Positions 60,048 through 64,000 of a DNA stretch of 64,000 nucleotides are shown one piece after another. The notes below the pieces were generated by a model. That model ran no database searches. It saw nothing but the letters and a program-made list of their open reading frames with translations, and had not been told where the DNA came from. Each line of letters opens with the position of its first letter. Position 1 is the stretch's first letter. The stretch covers positions 18,558,130 to 18,622,129 of the forward strand of contig NC_084475.1 of the NCBI RefSeq assembly GCF_027409185.1, given 5' to 3'. This DNA is from Cynocephalus volans. Taxonomy: Eukaryota; Chordata; Mammalia; Dermoptera; Cynocephalidae. Made by a program: the position numbers and the translations under genes.

Positions 60048-62028
60048 ATGGGCTCCCGGTCTTTGCCCCCGGCCTGGCTGCTCTATCTCGAAGACCACCG
60101 CATCTCTACGTTCAAGAACTGGCCCTTTTTGGAGGGCTGCGCCTGCACCCCGGAGCGGGTGAGACCGGCCGGCCTCTCGGGGTCCCCCAAGCCCGCCCCC
60201 CCTGTCCCCAGCGAGGCCGTCCCGCCCCCCGCCCGGTGCCGGACCGTGGAGCTCCCTCCGCAGAAACGGGGGGCCTCGGGAGGTCTGGGCCTCCGCGTCC
60301 GCTCACGCGCTGTGTTGTCCCTTGCAGATGGCCAAGGCCGGCTTCGTCCACTGTCCCACTGAGAACGAGCCCGACTTGGCCCAGTGTTTCTTCTGCTTCA
60401 AGGAGCTGGAGGGCTGGGAACCAGATGACGACCCCGTGTAAGTCCCTTGAGGCCAGCCTCGATGGGCTCCCTCGGAAATCTCTTGTTTTGAACCTCATCA
60501 AGTCTGATGTGGCCAGGTTGCCCTTGGGGTGGGTGCTGAAGAAAGACTTTTTCAGTGGAAGGTGCTTGATGCCTGTCAGGTTCAACCGAGTGCATTAGCA
60601 GACCCTGTGAACTCCCAGGAATGCCCAGTGCTTTCCTTGTTGGGGACTTTAAAAAAAAAACAAAACAACTCAGCTTTATTGAGATATAACCCACACAACA
60701 CACAAGTCACCCTTTTAAAGTGTCACTTAAGTGTTGTTTTGGATTTTGTTCTTTTTTTTTTTTTTTTTTTTTAATTAAAGATGACCGGTAAGGGGATCTT
60801 AACCCTTGACCTGGTGGTGTCAGCACCACGTTCTCCCAAGTGAGCTAACTGGCCATCCCTATATGGGATCCGAACCCGTGGCCTTTGTGTTGTCAGCACC
60901 ACGCTCTCCCAAGTGAGCCAACCAGCCATCCCTATATGGGATCCGAACCCGTGGCCTTGGTGTTGTCAGCACCACACTCTCCCTAGTGAGCCACAGGCCG
61001 GCCCTTGGATTTTGTTCTTCAAGACACCTAATTATTTTTTTTTTTTAAATTCTCTGTATACATTCAGATGGCGCATGATGTCCGTCTTTCTGTAAAGTAA
61101 TGCCATACTCCGTTCTCGCCTTTTTTCCCTGTCAGTATCGATTGCTTCCACAACTTTCATTTTTTCCCCTAGAGAATCGCCCAAGTTGTTTCTCTTCTTG
61201 GCCAGAAGAGTTTTGCTGTTTCCTTGAGTATATGTGCTGTTATGATCAGTGCTGAATGGATGTCGTGGGGGTTGTACCAGTGATCACTGGAAAATATCAG
61301 GGGTATTGTTCTTGAGAGTGAATTTCTAAGTGTTATATATTTTCAGGTTATAGTTACTATTGGCCATTCTTTGAACTCCGGCCGTGTTTTCATTCTAACA
61401 CTGTGCTGGTTACAGTGAAATCAGTGATTCAGGGATATTCCCATTGCAGAGAATGATAGTATGAGGTAGGTGGGTTCCCTGGGGAAGCCTGGCCAGGGGA
61501 TGCACTGTTCTGAACCAGTGGATTATGTAACGATTCCAGTGAAATGAAGTTATTTCAAATAGTTCCTTGAGGATTTTAGAGAGATTTAACATGTAACTCC
61601 TCTGGACTCATATAACACTTTCCTACTAATTGCTAAAGGACTCCAGATAAAATACATTAGCCACAAGAACGTGGGGGAAAATGTCCACAGAGAGAAAAGG
61701 TGCTCACATGAGCTGTGTGGAAATGTGGCTGGGGACCTGCACTGATTTCCTTAACTTCAGACTTAACACTTTGCTCTTGAAGCAGAACAAGGTCTGTCTG
61801 CTGGTGTGGGACAGGTGAGGGTGATGGAAATGGACTGTTAGTAAAGACTGCTGCTTTTCCCTTTCACCTGACTTTCCTCTGCTGACATGCTCGTGTATTG
61901 ATGTTTCTAGAGAGGAACACAGAAAGCATTCATCTGGTTGTGCATTCCTTTCTGTCAAGAAGCAGTTTGAAGAATTAACCCTCAGTGAATTTTTGAAACT
62001 GGACATGCAAAGAACCAAGAACAAAATT
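60048..62028 (+). CDS. BIRC5: Survivin, exons 1-3 (gene runs off the window)
   Basis: Exons: 60048-60158, 60328-60437 and 61911-62028, in phase, encoding residues 1-113 of an expected 142 or so. The last exon (C-terminal helix) was not found before 64000. Survivin is the BIR-domain subunit of the chromosomal passenger complex with Aurora B, borealin and INCENP, and also inhibits apoptosis. The BIR zinc ligands Cys57, Cys60, His77 and Cys84 are present, as is Thr34 (CDK1 site) in CACTPER and the strongly conserved [15 protein letters not shown]. The N-terminus ([16 protein letters not shown]) differs from human (MGAPTLPPAWQPFLKD). Donor sites are canonical. The start follows the CHR element by 25 bp. 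Confidence 0.95.
60655..60738 (-). mobile_element. L1M 3' fragment, reverse
   Basis: 'Agctttattgagatataacc' and 'acccttttaaagtgtcactt' are the usual reverse L1 tail. The trimeric SINE lands at its edge. Confidence 0.55.
60753..61004 (-). mobile_element. Trimeric tRNA-like SINE
   Basis: Three tRNA-like units follow one T tail: 'gatgaccggtaaggggatct', then two near-identical units each starting 'catccctatatgggatccga', ending GCCACAGGCCGGCCC. TTGGATTTTGTTCTT duplications (60739-60752 and 61005-61019) show a single insertion event. It lies in BIRC5 intron 2. Confidence 0.92.
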
Positions 62029-62544
62029 GTATGTATTACTGGGAATAAGAACTAAGAGCAAACCCTGTTTAATGTCGTAGTACTAAACTACCCAGTCCCT
62101 CAAAAACACTAGAGGGACTCTGTGTTTTCCTCAGGAAGCATTTTTAAAGCCCCTAGGTGTGTGTGAGGACGAAGGGACAGAAAAGCATCTGTCCTGGAGT
62201 GTGGGCTTGGAGTTGAGCAGTCAGAAAAACACGCTTCCTTAGTAAAGCGATGTTCAGCGTGAGGTTCCTTGGTGGGTGGAAGGAAGCCAGGACCTGCATT
62301 CAGGAAGTCATTTACACAGCTACATGTTCATGTGTCAGCAGTGTCTGAGGGCCCATAGTAGAGAGTATTTTGGGAAGGGGCATAGAATGTGTTAGGAAGA
62401 GGCAAGAGTCCAGCTGGACCTGAAGAGATTTCTGCAGGTAGACTTTGACTCCTGTCTAGTTGTACTGGGTTATTGGGAGAGTAGAAATCAAGAGTCTACA
62501 ATGAAGTGGCTCCCCAGCAGCCCAGGGTGTTCCAAAGACCAGGG

Positions 62545-62702
62545 CCCCCAGCTAAATATGAATTTCAGATAAACAAGGAATAATTTTTTAGTGTAAAAGT
62601 ATATCCCACATTTTGAATGGGAGTAAAAACATTACTCGTTTATCTGAAGTTCAAATTTAACCAGTTACCTTATATTCTTATTTGCTAAGTCTGGCTGCCA
62701 TA
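62545..62702. mobile_element. Palindromic MITE-like DNA element
   Basis: 'Gaatttcagataaacaagga' and, mirrored, 'cgtttatctgaagttcaaat' form a long imperfect palindrome related to the element at 14531. Confidence 0.6.
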
Positions 62703-62721
62703 TAGAGAATAAATACTGGGG

Positions 62722-62780
62722 GATACCAAGGTCAAGGGTTCGGGTCCCTGTACTGGCCAGCCACCAAAAAAAAAAAAAAA
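62722..62780 (+). mobile_element. 5'-truncated SINE with target duplication
   Basis: 'Ataccaaggtcaagggttcg' to CCAGCCACC plus A tail, flanked by AATACTGGGG. Confidence 0.87.
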
Positions 62781-63195
62781 AATACTGGGGGGCTTAATAT
62801 CCTCGTAGCAAAGCACCGGGCTGGAGTCAGGAGACATCGTACTTCTGTCTCTGCCACTTGCAGACTGTGAATTTAAGCCAGTCTTGGTTGCACTTTCCTT
62901 ACTACAAAATGGAAGATAGACGCCCACTGCCCCTGCTCCATGCTTTCTGAGGTCCCTTTCAGCTTAAAAATTGTGTTCTTTTTAGAGATAAGTATAAAAT
63001 AATTCTGTCTAATATAGTAGCATTTGAATGCTGTGGGCTAAAATTGTCTTTTGCCAGGAAGAGGGAAGAAATGAGTTGTCAGTAAAGCAGGTAGTGGAGA
63101 AGCTATTTCCTCCACTGAGGTCTTGGGAACTGCAGTGTTGGGACTGGAAAGTGGGCTCAGGAGAGCCTTCTAGGGTGGGGGCAGCAGACTTTCTG

Positions 63196-63372
63196 TAAAG
63201 TGCCCCAGAAAGTAAGTATTTTAGCCTTCAGGGGCCACATAGTCTCTGTTGCATATTATTTGTTATTTTTGTTTTGTCCATAACCATTTAAAAATGTAAA
63301 ACCATTCTTAGCCCATGGTCTGCACCAAAAAAGACTGTGATGGGCTGGTCCTGCTTTGCCAGCCCCTGTTCT
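63196..63372. mobile_element. hAT-Charlie (MER1-group) element
   Basis: 'Gactttctgtaaagtgcccc', 'ggccacatagtctctgttgc' and 'ctttgccagcccctgttct' follow a MER1-group consensus order. Confidence 0.55.
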
Positions 63373-63867
63373 AGGTGAAAGAGCAGCTTGTGTACCTGAG
63401 GAACGGTCATGAGGAAGGTGCCTGAGCACAGAGGGGGAAGAGCAGGGCGTGGCAGGGAGAGGTGGAGCCACGTAGTGCTGAGGAAGACAAAGGAGTTTGG
63501 GTTGTTGTCCTTGCGAGCAGGAAGACGCTAAGTTCTGACACAGTCCAGCTCCAGAATACCGATTAAGTGCTTGTGGACGCTGGGGATTGTGCTCAGCTCT
63601 GGGGTTACAAGCATGATGATGACATGGTCTGGCAGAAGTAGTTGAGTTACCTCTTGGAAGAAGCGATCAGGAAGGCTGGACTGGCGGTAGGTTTTGGGTG
63701 TGTGAGCCAAAGGGGCGAGTGGTGGAAGCAGAAGCCCACCAGGAGACCTCGCGGTCTCCATCTCCTGGTGCATGGCTATTGGGGGCTGGAACCAGATTGG
63801 AAGGAGGTGTAGATACCTCATCCTGGTGAGAAAGTGGGGAGACATGAAAGAACTGTTTGCCTTTCCT

Positions 63868-64000
63868 TTTGCAGCTGTGCTCTCTGGTACTGTAGCCATT
63901 TGCCACACGTGGCTATAAAAATAAAAATTAATTACAATTAAATAAAATTTTAAATTCAGTTCTCCAGTTGCACTAGCAGTATTTCAGGTGCTCCGTATCT
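63868..64000. mobile_element. Old DNA-transposon repeat, cut by window edge
   Basis: 'Gtagccatttgccacacgtg' and 'attaattacaattaaataaa' fit a widespread hAT-type repeat with CCACATGTGGCTA ends. Confidence 0.5.

Larger units (their letters stand above)
62029..64000. other. BIRC5: BIRC5 intron 3, partial
   Basis: Intronic sequence to the window edge. It holds a palindromic MITE, one truncated SINE and two hAT-type pieces. No BIRC5 terminal exon was seen. Confidence 0.7.

Noticed and set aside
62029-64000. Terminal BIRC5 exon
   Set aside because: No sequence matching the Lys/Glu-rich C-terminal helix of survivin was found; it should lie beyond the window.

Overview
The window is mammalian nuclear DNA: spliced genes with canonical GT/AG introns, CpG-rich promoters, and dense old and young retroposons. 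The gene order IL40 (C17orf99) > SYNGR2 > TK1 (reverse) > AFMID > BIRC5 is that of human chromosome 17q25.3, so this is the orthologous block in another placental mammal. No Alu or B1 elements were seen. The abundant young repeats are tRNA-Ile-like SINEs occurring as monomers, dimers and one trimer. They most resemble the CYN SINEs of colugos (Dermoptera). A tRNA-derived SINE from a horseshoe-bat-type lineage cannot be excluded by eye, so the species call is inference.

Layout: 1-5815 is intergenic with old repeats and an ERV1-like solo LTR. IL40 (five exons, +) lies at 5816-15576. SYNGR2 (four exons, +) lies at 18127-21318, with a CpG promoter and a poly(A) signal near 22174. TK1 (seven exons, -) lies at 24135-37007. 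A 343-bp head-to-head CpG promoter (37008-37350) separates TK1 from AFMID (eleven exons, +, 37351-52403). A 7.6-kb repeat-rich gap follows. BIRC5/survivin begins at 60048; exons 1-3 are present and the last exon lies beyond the right edge. All five reading frames assemble without a frameshift or internal stop, so these look like working genes.

The genes do not form one pathway. TK1 and BIRC5 are both S/G2-M cell-cycle genes, and both have promoters with cell-cycle sites (E2F-like and CCAAT in TK1; CHR and a ZNF143-type motif in BIRC5). AFMID is a kynurenine-pathway hydrolase sharing its promoter region with TK1. IL40 is a B-cell-associated secreted Ig-like protein, and SYNGR2 is a vesicle tetraspan.

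No undescribed system such as a novel gene cluster was found. The most notable points are the SINE series (monomer, dimer, trimer, a hairpin-bearing variant and very short 5'-truncated copies with clear target duplications), a hydrophobic C-terminal exon in IL40 whose stop codon overlaps a splice-donor-like site, and the TK1/AFMID bidirectional promoter.
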